A stretch of DNA of 64,000 nt, from assembly GCA_039545355.1 (NCBI GenBank), contig BCJJ01000009.1:124001-188000 (forward strand). The letters are read 5' to 3'. How positions within the stretch are numbered: position 1 is the first letter of the stretch; every line of letters starts with the position of its first letter. This document shows positions 53,935-64,000 of this stretch, one piece after another. Source of the DNA: Trichosporon coremiiforme (Eukaryota > Basidiomycota > Tremellomycetes > Trichosporonales > Trichosporonaceae). The notes beneath the pieces are model-generated. The model worked only from the letters and a program-made list of their open reading frames with translations, did not search any database and had not been told where the DNA came from. The position numbers and the translations under genes are program-made.

Positions 53935-54914
53935 TGTGCAGCTAGCGCAGGTCCGTACCATTCATAGGAGACTGCTCGTATCCTCGTTCAAACAGATCCT
54001 TCCCTGTTGTATATTATGCACAACCCAACTCTGTGTCTCATTCCGTTTCATGCCTCCTGCCCCTTAGGACATTGCACTGAGCCCTCGCAGGTCGCTCACG
54101 AGCTCCTGCCCGCCAGAAGCCGGGAGAGCGTAACCCTGTCTTAGCCGTCGAAGCGCACCCATGCGTTCTGGTGTCGTTGGTAGCTCTCCCTTTTACGTTG
54201 TCAGCGGCCTAGATGAATTGGGATCGCAAGGCGCTTAATTGGCATCAGCGGATCCGCGGTCTGGTGCTGGCTTCTCGGCCCACCTCAGGGCCCAACCAGC
54301 GCGCCAAGGATAAAGGGCAGACGGGCGTGGCGTCGGGATTTTCTGCGATTCCTGCGATTGCGTTCATTGTGCCCTCGTTACCGTGTTGTCTCTGCAGTCT
54401 GCGGTGGCCCCGTATCGGTCGCATAGCCGTATAATGATGCAGAAGCGGGACCGTACGCAGGACTGTCGCGGGCGGAGCCGCTTCTTCAGCCGGTTCCAAA
54501 GAACTCGCAAACGAAGACGAACCGCGTCGTGCAACCAGTCACGCGCGCTTGGCTGACGGCAAGTCCCTGATGAGCCGGGTTGCCCCTTCGTTTACAGGCG
54601 TCGACGGGCAATGCAGTGGGCTCGAGCACGCTCGCCAGTGGAGCCAGAGCCCGAGCGCTGCTCCTCGTGCGACCGGTCACATCGGAAGGGGTCCAAGGGG
54701 CGTGGACGGCCTGAGTGGTGGCGTCGTGGCTGCCGACTGCGAGGGCCTGCAAGGGCCATCGAGGAAGGAGCAGGTGACGCGCTGTCGCCTGTTCTATATA
54801 ACCCACGCACGCTCAAGCGAGTAGATCCCCCGTCTCGCCGTCTCTGCTCTGACTGAAACACTTGTTGTTCTCGCTACCAGCTCTGCTACCATCATACCCT
54901 CCCAGTTCACGAAG
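53935..54914. other. Intergenic region
   Basis: About 1 kb. A TATA-like TCTATATAACC lies at ~54791-54801, ~115 bases before the next ATG. No gene recognised. Confidence 0.45.
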
Positions 54915-55314
54915 ATGAACGCCCTCGCCGCCCTCCTGTGTGCTGGTGAGTGGATGCCTCTCAGCGGAGATTCTGACGCCAGTCGCGCTCGTGCTCTCGC
55001 TTGTCGCCGCCCACCCGCTCCCGCTCTACGAGCACTCCGTCTCGTCTGTCGCGTCGGTCCCCGCCCTGCCTGCCCTGCCCGACGCCGGCACGATCTGGAA
55101 CGGCATCGAAACATTCCGACAGAACCTCAGCGATCCGCGCTTCTTCACGATTGTTCTGTTCGTGACCGCGGTCCTGAATCTGCTCACGGTCGTGCTTGCG
55201 CTGGTTCTCTACCGCGTCACCCGCCGCGAGCCGCAACCGACGCCGATGCCGCGCCGCGCCGTCCCGCACCTCCGCGCCGTCAGCGTTGACAGCTTCAATC
55301 TCAAGTCGGTGTAG
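54915..55314 (+). CDS. Small single-pass membrane protein with signal peptide
   Basis: Exons 54915-54945 and 54983-55314, 37 nt intron (GTGAGT...CTGACGCCAG); 120 residues. Splicing joins MNALAALLCA to VALVLSLVAAHPLPL, making a clear signal peptide cleaved near AAHP. Then a short outer region (YEHSVSSVASVPALP, WNGIETFRQNLSDPR), one transmembrane helix ~68-92 (FFTIVLFVTAVLNLLTVVLA LVLY), and a basic tail with Pro/Arg (RREPQPTPMPRRAV) ending FNLKSV. No family recognised. The signal peptide, the splice fit and the TATA-like box support a real gene. Type I topology inferred. Confidence 0.75.
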
Positions 55315-56087
55315 CGTCTGTTCATACAACCAAGTGACAAGGACGCTTCGACACTACCGCACGGACACTCTCGACTTGCTCGATTCGGACACTTCTCAAC
55401 CTCTCATCCCGGAACAATACTTGTATCCCGGATCGCATCAAGGACACTCGCATCTGACACGCTTGTCAACCCAATCTACCTTACAGCTGGTTAATGTGCC
55501 TACGGCCATGTGTGTATACCATCATGTATCTGTTGTATTCGCCCGTCGGTAGGAACGCTGGACCCGAGTTCGTGGGTCAGCAGACTAACGCTTCTGACAC
55601 ATACTAAAAGCCCCTGACTAAGCCATGATCTAGGCGTGGCCCGAACACAGGCCGTGACTAGCTCAACGCGATACGGCTGTCCGCCTAGACATCAGCCTGA
55701 TGATGATCGACGCGGCCCCTGGGCATCGCTTGGCTGCAGAGGCTCCTTTGACACCCCAGTATCCCTACAGAACTGATACACAGACGAGGAGCAGTCCGCG
55801 ACAATATCCATGGACCTCGAACACCTAGTAGTGGAACTTGTGAAGGTCTTGAAGTCTTGTGGCGGGCGGTGGAGTTGTCGGTATGGAGTGGTGGACGTGT
55901 ATCGACCCCGAGTATGGCAAATCGCCGCGGTTCTCTGCAACCGTCAGATTCCAAAGCACATGACAAGGCCTTGTTGTAGTGCTATGAGTCTTGCTCTTGG
56001 ATCGGGCAAATATAACATTGACTACTAACAACTGTACGCTAATGATTGTGGCTTCCCTAAGCCCCCGTCCCCAACGCCAGCAGGACC
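55315..56087. other. Intergenic region between convergent genes
   Basis: No gene recognised; short open frames only. Confidence 0.45.
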
Positions 56088-58136
56088 TTAAGTGACGTAA
56101 ACGAATTCCTTGTTCTCGCGGTCCGTCAAGTCAAGCTCTCCGTTGACCTGGGCACGGTACGCGCGCTCCTCCGGCGAGATTCCCTCGGCGGCAAAGTACG
56201 CGGCGCGCTTCCTGTTCGTGGTGACGTAGTACCACCACCATCCGGCCGTGATGATGGTCGCCGCGATAAGGCAGATGGCGCACCCGATGAGGCCGCGGTG
56301 GTACTTGGGCGCATCGGAGGGGATGAAGATCTGGGATCCAATGACCTGTCATGTCAGCTCAATTCAAGGCTGTGAAACTCACGTTTCCGATGCAGTACAC
56401 GACGAGGGACGAGGCGCCGAAGAACGACTTCTTCGTCCTTCCGGCAACGTTCATCGAGATCATGGGCCAGGCGGTGATGAACGTGGCGATCGAGTACGTC
56501 AGACTGAACAGCCAGACGCCCCAGCGCGCCCAGCGGCCGACCTCGGCGAGGCCGACGAAGAGGAGGACGAAGGCGCAGAAGGCCTGGTAGAAGATGGCGA
56601 GCGGGAAGCGGAGCTTCGGGTAGTAACGGATGGCGATCGACGTCGAGATGATGATCGTAAACGTGACGGCGTACGTCGGGAGCTGGTACAGAATGGACTC
56701 GAGGTCGCTGAAACCGAAGCCCTTGTACACGAGCGTGTTGAAGACCTTGGCGGTTAGCTTTGAGTGTTGGGTACGTAGAGGGATGGAAGACATATTGCGG
56801 AGTACTCACGGTAATGGATCCGTTAGGGATGTTGCCGGACAAAGCGAAGAGCATCGCGAACCTGAGTACTGTCAGCATGCATGTAGTAACACAGCGTGCG
56901 CTGGGGAGTGCGTTTGAGAGCGTTCGAGGCGAGGGAGGCAGAACCTGCGCTGTCACGGTGGTTGTGCCACAGACCACCCACGGACCACCACGACTGGCAC
57001 TCGTCCATTTCTGCCCGCCCTCAACTCCACCACCGGTCACGGACCAACCACTCGAGCATGCACTCACCAGTACTGCGGGTCCCTGAAGCACTCCTTGACC
57101 TGGTGCCACTTCCACGGGTGCTGGGTCGATCCGGTCGCGTTCTCGACAATGCGCGCCTTGGCCATGCGCTTCTCACGCTTGGACAGCCACCAGACCTCGT
57201 TGGGCGTGCCTCCAAAAATAAAGAACACGATGCCCATGCCGACAGTGACACCGCCGAGGAAAAAGTTGATGACGCGCCAGCCCGAGAGACCGCCGCTCTC
57301 CTGCGCGTTCTTGCCGATGTAGTAGATTCCTACACCGAATATCATGGCGAAGAAACTGTTCATCGAGTAATAGAGTCCTTGCCTCAAACCCTGCTCGCGG
57401 CGAAGCCACCAGGTGGACGTAAAAATGGCGAAACCGGGAGTACTGGGGAAGGTCAGCAAAGATGGTCGAAATCCCGGAAAAATCCAAGCATCACTCACAC
57501 TACGGCCTCAAACCAGCCCAGAAGGGTGCGCACGGCCGCGAGCTGCGCGTAGTTGTTGCACGCGCCGAGGCAGAGGACCATGGCACCCCAAATGATGACA
57601 CAGACGGCGAGGCCACGTCCCAGCGGCACCTTCTGCAGAACCCAGGCCATGGGATACTGCGCCACAGCATAGGACATGTAGAAAAAGCTGCTCAAATTAC
57701 CGAACTGGTTGCCTACGAGGTGTGTGTCCTCGCGGAGACCGAAAACAACGCCGGACGAGAGACTTGTCTTGTCGGAATACTGGAGACCATAGACTGGCAT
57801 GTTAGCGTTATGCCGTCATCGATAATGACTTCTGCTCTGCAGAACAGGCTATCTGCGCTAGCCCAGGGCGCACCGGAGCCGGATTGCGGAAGCAGGCGCA
57901 GACGCAATGAGTGCAGAATCCAACTCACTGATCATGAGCATCGGCATGAGGATGAGGTCGACCTTGAGCATGAGCTTCTTGTACTCCTGGGGCGTGAACT
58001 CGTCATGCTCATGCACGAGCTGCTCCGCTTCGTTGGCGGCGGGGTCGTGGATGGAAACGCCGGCTTCATGCTTGGTGTGGGAGTGCTTCGAGTCGACAGT
58101 TGCGAGCTTGAGGTCGTCGACCTTGTTCTCGGACAT
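56088..58136 (-). CDS. MFS transporter, anion:cation symporter family (Dal5/allantoate permease type)
   Basis: Plasma-membrane importer of an organic anion such as allantoate, a vitamin or a carboxylate; substrate not readable. Six exons on -: 57929-58136, 57499-57793, 57068-57442, 56810-56861, 56383-56745, 56088-56345; introns 135, 56, 206, 64 and 37 nt, all GTGAGT; 516 residues. Seen: charged N-terminus with a His-rich bit; TM1 LILMPMLMIIYGLQYSDKTSL; NLSSFFYMSYAVAQYPMAWVL; GRGLAVCVIIWGAMVLCLGA; WWLRREQGLRQGLYYSMNS (the family R-E-Q/R-G pattern); PKLRFPLAIFYQAFCAFVLL; TNRKRAAYFAAEG near the end. Twelve helices are expected and fit the length. All joins keep phase; the final stop TAA is at 56088-56090. 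Confidence 0.9.
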
Positions 58137-59472
58137 GGTGGTGCTGGACTCCACCTGCGGTGATAAGGGCGCAATCGAGATAAACAAGAGATACCAAAGG
58201 GGAGCCGCGGTTCCGGTCTGGGTTATAAGGGGAGGGCACACCCACCGTCCCGGCTAGTGCAGTAAGCTGGAACTGCTGTTTGCGCGACGATCCTTGGTCC
58301 ACCCGCCATGAGCCGTCCTCTGCCGCACAAAGTCGCAAAAGGTGGGCACGCCATCAGCTCTCGTATCGCGCTATAGTTATCTTCTGGCACTCTCAAGCGA
58401 CGGTGGGCCAGTCGGATCGCGCGTCGTCGGGGCAGCTCCAATCGTGCCTTGCAGCGGGCCTGGGATTGTCTCATCTGAACTCGACCTCGTTGGCTGTTTT
58501 GGTTTACCCCACGGCGTTCCCCGCATCCATCTCAGATCCAGCCCGCAACGCCCGGTAGAACGCCCAGTGTCGTTGGAAGCCCACGGGGACGCACGTGAGC
58601 TGAGGCCTGGCACTGGCCTGGCGCACAAGCAGCCAGAGCGCAGGCAGTTTGACACAGGGTTCGTCCGAAATTGCGGCTTGAACGCGAGTGGGCAAGCCTC
58701 GTTACACCGGACGGCGCGGTCAGGTGCTCTGCAGCCTCTTCAGGCGCTGCTCAGGCGCTGCTCAGTTCTGCGCATCGCCCCGCCAGTTTCCATTTGCGGA
58801 TGCATGCCAAGCTTTATCGTCAGGCGCGCGGGGCGCGGGGAGGGGGGATGCGCAAAGATTCCGGCTCGGAATCCACGCGGAGCTCACCTCGCACAGGCGG
58901 GGCCGTCGGCGCCGCCAGGGCCAGCGCTTCTGCGCTGCGTATATTTTCAGAGGCTGATTAGCGTCGGCAGCTTCCCCACCTTTTCTAGCTGCGAGATTTT
59001 CAGGCTGACTCTTCCTTCCCATGGACAGGCTGCTCACACGAGCACAGATAAGCTTACAGACTATCGCGGAGAAATGCGCAGAAAGAGATCTGCTATCTTT
59101 CTTCTGCCCGATATGAACAGATTTTGGACCAACGGCATTATCGGTCCAAGAAGAAGGCTAAGGGATGATTTCGGTGGGTTGTCCGAGGAATTGCAAACAA
59201 CCCTGCTCCGCACACCGAGATGTGACCTGCTCGCTCCAAGTCTGCTGGATTGGCAGCCGGAGTCCAGCAGATGTGAATTCTGCATCAATCCGGTTCGGAA
59301 GCAGACAGGCTGATGCAGGCGAAAGGTACTGCCCACCTATCGCGCGTAGTGGAGCATGGGTTGAACCCCATGGACATTCAGGTTATACGCAGCGTATAAA
59401 CGCTTCCATTACACAACACGTGGACAACTCTAATATTCACTTCCGTGTCGATTTAACCGGATCCTTATGCCT
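58137..59472. other. Intergenic region, MFS promoter
   Basis: 1.3 kb upstream of the MFS gene. A 323-codon open frame on + (58342-59313) has the composition of GC-rich noncoding DNA and no domain, so it is not called. Confidence 0.45.
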
Positions 59473-60974
59473 CTACACCTTCTCCTCGCCTGTCGCCTTG
59501 ATCTCCTGGATGTCAGAGTCAACCTCGTCGGTGACCGCCGTCGGCTCCGGGTCGACGTTCTCGAGGTACTTCCAGAACGCGTAGCCGAGCGGAAGCAGCG
59601 AGGCGATGGCAACGGCGCCATAGCAGATGCCGAGCGTGAGGTAGTTCGGGCTCATCCTGAGGTCAGCTGAGCAGCCGGTTAGTACTCACGTCTGGATGCC
59701 GAACGCAAGACACAGGCCCGTGCCCTGCAGACCCTTGAAAATGCCTGAGTAGTAAGTCATGCGGCGCGAGCCCTCCGAGGCCAGCATTGAGAAGTAAAAC
59801 ACGAGCACGACGTGGTACGCTGCTGTTAGCAGAGTTGGCCAAGATCACTTACTGGGGTACGACAGGCCGAAGATGAGGTAGACGACAAGGCCCTTGACGT
59901 ACGCCGCGCCGTCGGCCCAGTCAATGACCTCGATCTTGTTCTTCATGCTCGCTGACTCGATGTTAAGCCCCTGCCAGAGATAGTACCCGAACCAGGACGC
60001 GCAGACCATGATGAAGAGGGTGCAGAAGCCCGCAGCCCCGCGCTGGCGGTTCGTCCACCCCTTACGGTCGAGGAGACGAGAGAGCGCCTCGGCAGTCGGA
60101 ATCTGGATCGCCCAGTACAGAAGCGTGTTGAGAGATCGGGCACGGAGGGAGAAGTTGCGCGCGTTGTACGAGCCGACGAACACGAGCCAGAAGTCGGAGC
60201 TGAACATCGCCAGAGCGACGAGCAGGACCTTTGGCGACACCCATGTTCCGGCCATCTCGCGCAGGGTCTGCATGAAGGTCAGATCGCCCATGATCATGCT
60301 TCCGGCCGGGATCGTGCTGCCGTCCTTCGTCTTGACACGGTCGCTGGGCAGGATGAAGAAGAATGCTGCCAGCGCCGCACACAGGTGGATTGCGAGCCAT
60401 GCGCCGAGCACACCCTGGCTCACGCCCGCCGCCTTGCTCTTGTGAATGTTAGCGCCGAAGGCTACGGCTGCTCCGACGAGACTGCCGCTTGCGAGACCAA
60501 GCCACTGGTTGTTGATGAAGTGACCCTTTTCTTTGCGTGTCGCATATGCCATCGAGATGTACGTCGTGGATACCCAGACGAGCGAGCTGCCCATGCCCCA
60601 GTAGATCGACAAAACGAGGGGGAAGACCATCTCGCCCCTTGCCTGGAAGTACATGAGACCGGCGATGTAGACCGCATAACCCGTAGGACCGATAACGAGG
60701 AACCAGCGCACGTTACAGTAGCGCAAGATCAGGGGGACGAAGAAAGAGCACACGCCGAAGACACCGTTACCGAGGCTGTTCTGGATTCCTGAAAGCAGCG
60801 CGCTGTTTGCCTGCCCTCCGCCGGCGCCGAGTCCCGTGATGGCCAGGTAGATACTTAAAAGTCAGTCGCGCCGGCGGTGATTACGTACCCAGGTGCTGCG
60901 CCGAGGATTGCGCTTGCAACCCAGTTCTGGGCGCGAGCACTCGCTAAGAAGGGAATGGTAGGGGGGAACAGCAT
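59473..60974 (-). CDS. UNC93-like MFS protein
   Basis: Polytopic membrane protein of the UNC-93/DUF895 branch of MFS; in fungi the role is unknown. Exons on -: 60889-60974, 59853-60853, 59690-59819, 59473-59656; introns 35, 33 and 33 nt; 466 residues. Seen: AQNWVASAILGAAPGIYLAI then TGLGAGGGQ; NSLGNGVFGVCSFFVPLIL; VRWFLVIGPTGYAVYIAGLM; IYWGMGSSLVWVSTTYISMA; TRKEKGHFINNQW; later helices to LGYAFWKYLENVDPEPTAV and an acidic tail. The GLG-Gly-GGQ loop and the GPTGYxxY block are family hallmarks. Third intron has the tandem acceptor CAGCAG, allowing one extra residue. The N-terminus (MLFPPTIPFLASARAQNW) is shorter than in many relatives, so an upstream exon is possible. Confidence 0.85.
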
Positions 60975-62827
60975 CGTGCTTGCTTCAGAGTCAGAGAATC
61001 ATGTCTGTCAATAAGTAGACCTGAGCGTGAGGGACAAAGTTTGCTCCGGGTGGGTATCAGGTGGGCCACGCCCGGAATGGCATTAGTAAAGCCATGCAAC
61101 TGGAGATTAGCGAATACCGTCGGAGGGCTCCACGGCACGACGGTTAAGACCGATGCAGGCCCGCGCGAGTCCCCCGCGTCTCCGCTTTTCGATAAGTTAT
61201 CATGAGAGCGCTCGAGTCAGTTATCGGGCTGCTCTGTTAGCGGAGCTCTCTCGGATCATCCCTTCCATGGACGGAGAGAGCGGCGTCTCCTCAACGGTGC
61301 GTATAAACAGCAGCCCACCTGCACGTGGGATTCACATGTGGCTCCGCTGTCCATCAGCTTCCGCTCACGGTATCTCGGGCCGAAGAACCGGTAGATCGTT
61401 GTCCCGAAATCACGTGCAGCTGATTAGCTGACTTCGACTCTCACGAGGGTGTCGACCGACAGCATGGGAAAGTGCGCACCCAAGATAGGCGTTTGGCTCG
61501 GGGCCTGAACGTCAGCGGTGGACCTGACTTCTAGAAGACCGCACACCCGCACCCTCGGTGTGACGCCGACCTGGCTGCATTGCTCGCTCGTCTCGCACCT
61601 TAATAAGCTTCACATGCTCCAACGCACTCACAAGACAGGTCTCAGGCAATTCTGTCGGCATTTACGCTCAACCGTACGACACGGCACGAGTGGGCCTGCG
61701 TCATGGGCCACCGTACGACCCCACCAACGTACACCTCGAGTTCACCAGAGGTACGGAAGCATTCGATGAAACCTGCCTCTTCTGGCACCCCATCATGCAG
61801 TGCCAGGCACGAGGACGAGAGTGTCTCGGCGCGCTCATGGTGGGGCACGTTGGGGACCTGGTGGACCCCAGCCGGTGCAGAATGCACACTGCAGAAGTCG
61901 ATCAGAAGTTCCCACGGCCATGAGATCGGAGGCATGAGCCGGCCTAGCCCTCACGGCATCAACCCTTAGGTTCTCATTTACAGCAGAGGAAGACCTTGAC
62001 AGGTCACTTGGCATCCCTCCTCGCAGGTGCGCAGGCTCAGGGCTGTGAATGTCACGCATGTGTCAATGGAATAAGTGAGCTGGCTACTTCTGATATGTCC
62101 AAGCTGCATGTTCTCACCCTCGGAGCGAGCTCCGTTGCAGAAGAGCACAGCTGGGAGCACATTGGACCAGCCATCGGATGTTCGGTGACGTCGGTGTGCC
62201 TCCGTTGCGTCACGTGTGCCTGGCTAACCGCTATCTCGGTAGTTTGCGAAGACTCAAGCCTAGCGTCGGAACCAAGGTTTCCAGAGAGCCGTCCCATTCC
62301 TCTTGGGCTCGAATGTTGCATGTCTCTTACAATTACGATGCAGAAGTACGCAAGTGCGTACGAGAGAACAGGCTCGGGCTGGACTGTGGGATCTATTTCA
62401 CGCGGTGGATTGCAACCCTGGGTTTCTGCACTTTCGACGACGACCCTCGGCTCGCGGCTCGGCCGATCGGCGTGACACCGAACTCGCCGATACGCTTCAT
62501 GCTTCACATGCTCCATCGCACGCACTGTACCTGCGGCCCTGCTCCAAGAACCTTGCCCTGCTGCCCATCACATGAGCCGGCACCAGACCGCAGCAAGGCG
62601 CCCCCGGACTTATCGTGCGGGCCCCTCGTGCGGCGGCTCGGCCCCTCGGCGGCCCCCGACCAGAGAGCCATACCACATGAGCCGTAACATCCGAGCTTAC
62701 TACGTCACTTGACGACGGGCGTTCCAGTTTCTCGCACATCGGTCAAACTTGATCCCCAGATCGCACTAGCGGCCACTATATAGGACGGTGGGCAGCTAGT
62801 GTGTTCCCTCATCCCAACTTTTGCGAC
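60975..62827. promoter_or_regulatory. Long upstream region shared by UNC93-like (-) and alpha-glucosidase (+) genes
   Basis: 1.85 kb with no recognisable gene. Near the glucosidase there are several CGG/CCG triplets close together (62447-62472, 62628-62662), as bound by fungal Zn2Cys6 regulators, and a TATA-like CTATATAGG at ~62776-62784, 45-50 bases before the ATG. Site function is inference. Confidence 0.4.
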
Positions 62828-64000
62828 ATGTTGTGGTCGCTCATCCCCCATCTCACACTTGCGGCAGCGCAGGTTGTGATCCCCTCGCCTGTCGAACACA
62901 CTGGCGACGTCGACGCTTGCCAGGGCTATGTCCTGAAGGTCACGCAGAGCGACTGCGGCCTGGATGGCGAGCTCACGCTGAAGGGCAAGTGCGGCGCATA
63001 CGGCCCGGACTACGAAAAGCTCAAGCTCACCGTGCGACACGACAACGATGACCGTCTCCGCGTCCACATCGCCGATGCAGAGGGCAAGGCGCATGTCGTA
63101 CCCGACGACGTGGCACAGGAGGGCTGGCCGAAGCTCGATGGCCAGGGACAGCGCGAGTCCAACCTGCAGTTCGACTACACTGAGGACCCCTTCACCTTCA
63201 AGGTGACCCGCAAGTCGGACGGAGAGGTCATCTTCGATACCTCCGGTCAGGCCCTCATCTTTGAAGAGCAGTATGTCCGCGTGAAGAGTGCCCTCGCCGA
63301 GGGTTCGAACCTCCAGGGCGCGGCGCAGTCGTCCGACAACTTCACCCTCCCCATCACCGAGGAGGGCTATGTCCGCACCCTCTGGAACAGGGACGCCTAC
63401 AGCGTTCCTGGGCGCACCAACCTGTACGGCTCCCACCCCATCATCGTCAACCAGAAGGTCGGTGAGAACCCGTCCGCGTCCGGTGTCTTCCTCCTCAACT
63501 CGAACGGCATGGACATCAAGTTCCCCGAGCAGGGCAAGTACATCGAGTACAACACGCTCGGAGGCATTGCCGACTTCTTCTTCCTGAACGGTCCGACGCC
63601 GGCCGACGTGTCCCGCCAAGCCGCCGCCATCTGGAAACCCTCGCCCATGGTCCCGTACTGGAGTCTCGGTTTCCACTCCTGTCGCTATGGCTACGAGGAC
63701 ATCTTCGAGGTCGCCGAGGTCATTGCTAACTACTCTGCGGCCGGAATCCCCCTCCAGACCCAGTGGATGGACATTGACTACATGTACGAACGCTGGATTA
63801 TGACTCTCGACCCGCCCCGATTTGCTCTCGACAAAGTCCAGTACGTTATCGACCATCTGCACAACAACTCCATGCAGTTTATCGTGATGGTGGACCCGGC
63901 GACGTTCAGCGGGATGAGCTCGATGCCTGCTACGCATTATCAGGCGTTCCAGTCCGGTCTCCAGCAGAAGGCCTTCCTCGCTTACGACGACGGGAACATC
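62828..64000 (+). CDS. GH31 alpha-glucosidase (maltase), N-terminal part, runs off the window
   Basis: Secreted exo-alpha-1,4-glucosidase. ATG 62828 opens a signal peptide (MLWSLIPHLTLAAAQ) and the frame stays open for 391 codons to the window end. Seen: N-terminal beta domain (YVLKVTQSDCGLDGELTLKG, LKLTVRHDNDDRLRVHIADA); galactose-mutarotase-like block (LYGSHPI, GVFLLNSNGMD, GIADFFFLNGPTPADV); start of the (beta/alpha)8 barrel (PMVPYWSLGFHSCRYGYED, IPLQTQWMDIDYMYERWIMT). The catalytic nucleophile Asp lies beyond the window. QWMDIDYM is the substrate-binding strand of GH31. Cys at LGFHSCRYGY replaces the more usual LGFHxCRWGY only at Trp. Two transporters lie next to it, but nothing shows that they act with it. 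Confidence 0.92.
   Translation, partial: MLWSLIPHLTLAAAQVVIPSPVEHTGDVDACQGYVLKVTQSDCGLDGELTLKGKCGAYGPDYEKLKLTVRHDNDDRLRVHIADAEGKAHVVPDDVAQEGWPKLDGQGQRESNLQFDYTEDPFTFKVTRKSDGEVIFDTSGQALIFEEQYVRVKSALAEGSNLQGAAQSSDNFTLPITEEGYVRTLWNRDAYSVPGRTNLYGSHPIIVNQKVGENPSASGVFLLNSNGMDIKFPEQGKYIEYNTLGGIADFFFLNGPTPADVSRQAAAIWKPSPMVPYWSLGFHSCRYGYEDIFEVAEVIANYSAAGIPLQTQWMDIDYMYERWIMTLDPPRFALDKVQYVIDHLHNNSMQFIVMVDPATFSGMSSMPATHYQAFQSGLQQKAFLAYDDGNI

Noticed and set aside
58342..59313. 323-codon open frame on + upstream of the MFS gene
   Set aside because: No domain, no splice or promoter support, composition like the surrounding intergenic DNA.
62440..62665. CGG triplets as proven binding sites of a MAL-type activator
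   Set aside because: Spacing is not uniform and such triplets are frequent in GC-rich DNA; kept only as a hint.

Overview
The window is fungal nuclear DNA: spliced protein-coding genes with very short introns (mostly 33-110 nt, GTRAGT donors, CTGAC/CTAAC branch points 4-10 nt before the acceptor), intron-containing tRNA genes, high GC coding DNA, and a full set of housekeeping eukaryotic genes. Short GC-rich introns and gene content fit a basidiomycete yeast of the Tremellomycetes, possibly Trichosporonales; that placement is inference. One run of 50 N (18037-18086) marks an assembly gap. Exon borders below were read by hand and checked for reading-frame phase; they are not backed by transcripts.

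1-6.5 kb: clathrin heavy chain C-terminus, a C2-domain protein and the tRNA m5U54 methyltransferase Trm2, all on +. 6.7-9.4 kb: a tRNA cluster, four near-identical tRNAs with a CAU anticodon (three carry introns of different length, one has none) and one intron-bearing tRNA-Asp. 9.4-17.0 kb: the most unusual part, a head-to-tail array on - of five members of an unrecognised type I membrane protein family: two intact genes and three broken copies, sharing a cytoplasmic tail with a PPxY motif. 17.4-19.5 kb: a stretch around the gap with at least nine intron-like 34-42 nt modules, perhaps one very intron-rich gene.

20-41 kb: a large Ser-rich tail-anchored-like protein, an oxysterol-binding protein, the E2 subunit of branched-chain ketoacid dehydrogenase, SmG, the Golgi syntaxin Sed5, a CHMP7-like ESCRT-III protein, an AP-1/clathrin accessory-like protein (Laa2/aftiphilin-like) and a secreted His-rich membrane protein. 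41-54 kb: an unrecognised intron-rich gene, mitochondrial-type 3-ketoacyl-CoA thiolase, prefoldin 2, eIF3m, Vps17 and a large ABC transporter. 54.9-64 kb: a small membrane protein, a Dal5-type MFS transporter, an UNC93-like protein, and the start of a secreted GH31 alpha-glucosidase that runs off the end.

Most neighbours are unrelated in function, as is usual in fungi, though membrane-traffic genes (CHC1, OSBP, SED5, CHMP7, Laa2-like, VPS17) are frequent. Several pairs are divergent and share short promoters (SmG/SED5, CHMP7/Laa2-like, prefoldin 2/eIF3m). The lineage-specific material lies in 9.4-19.5 kb.
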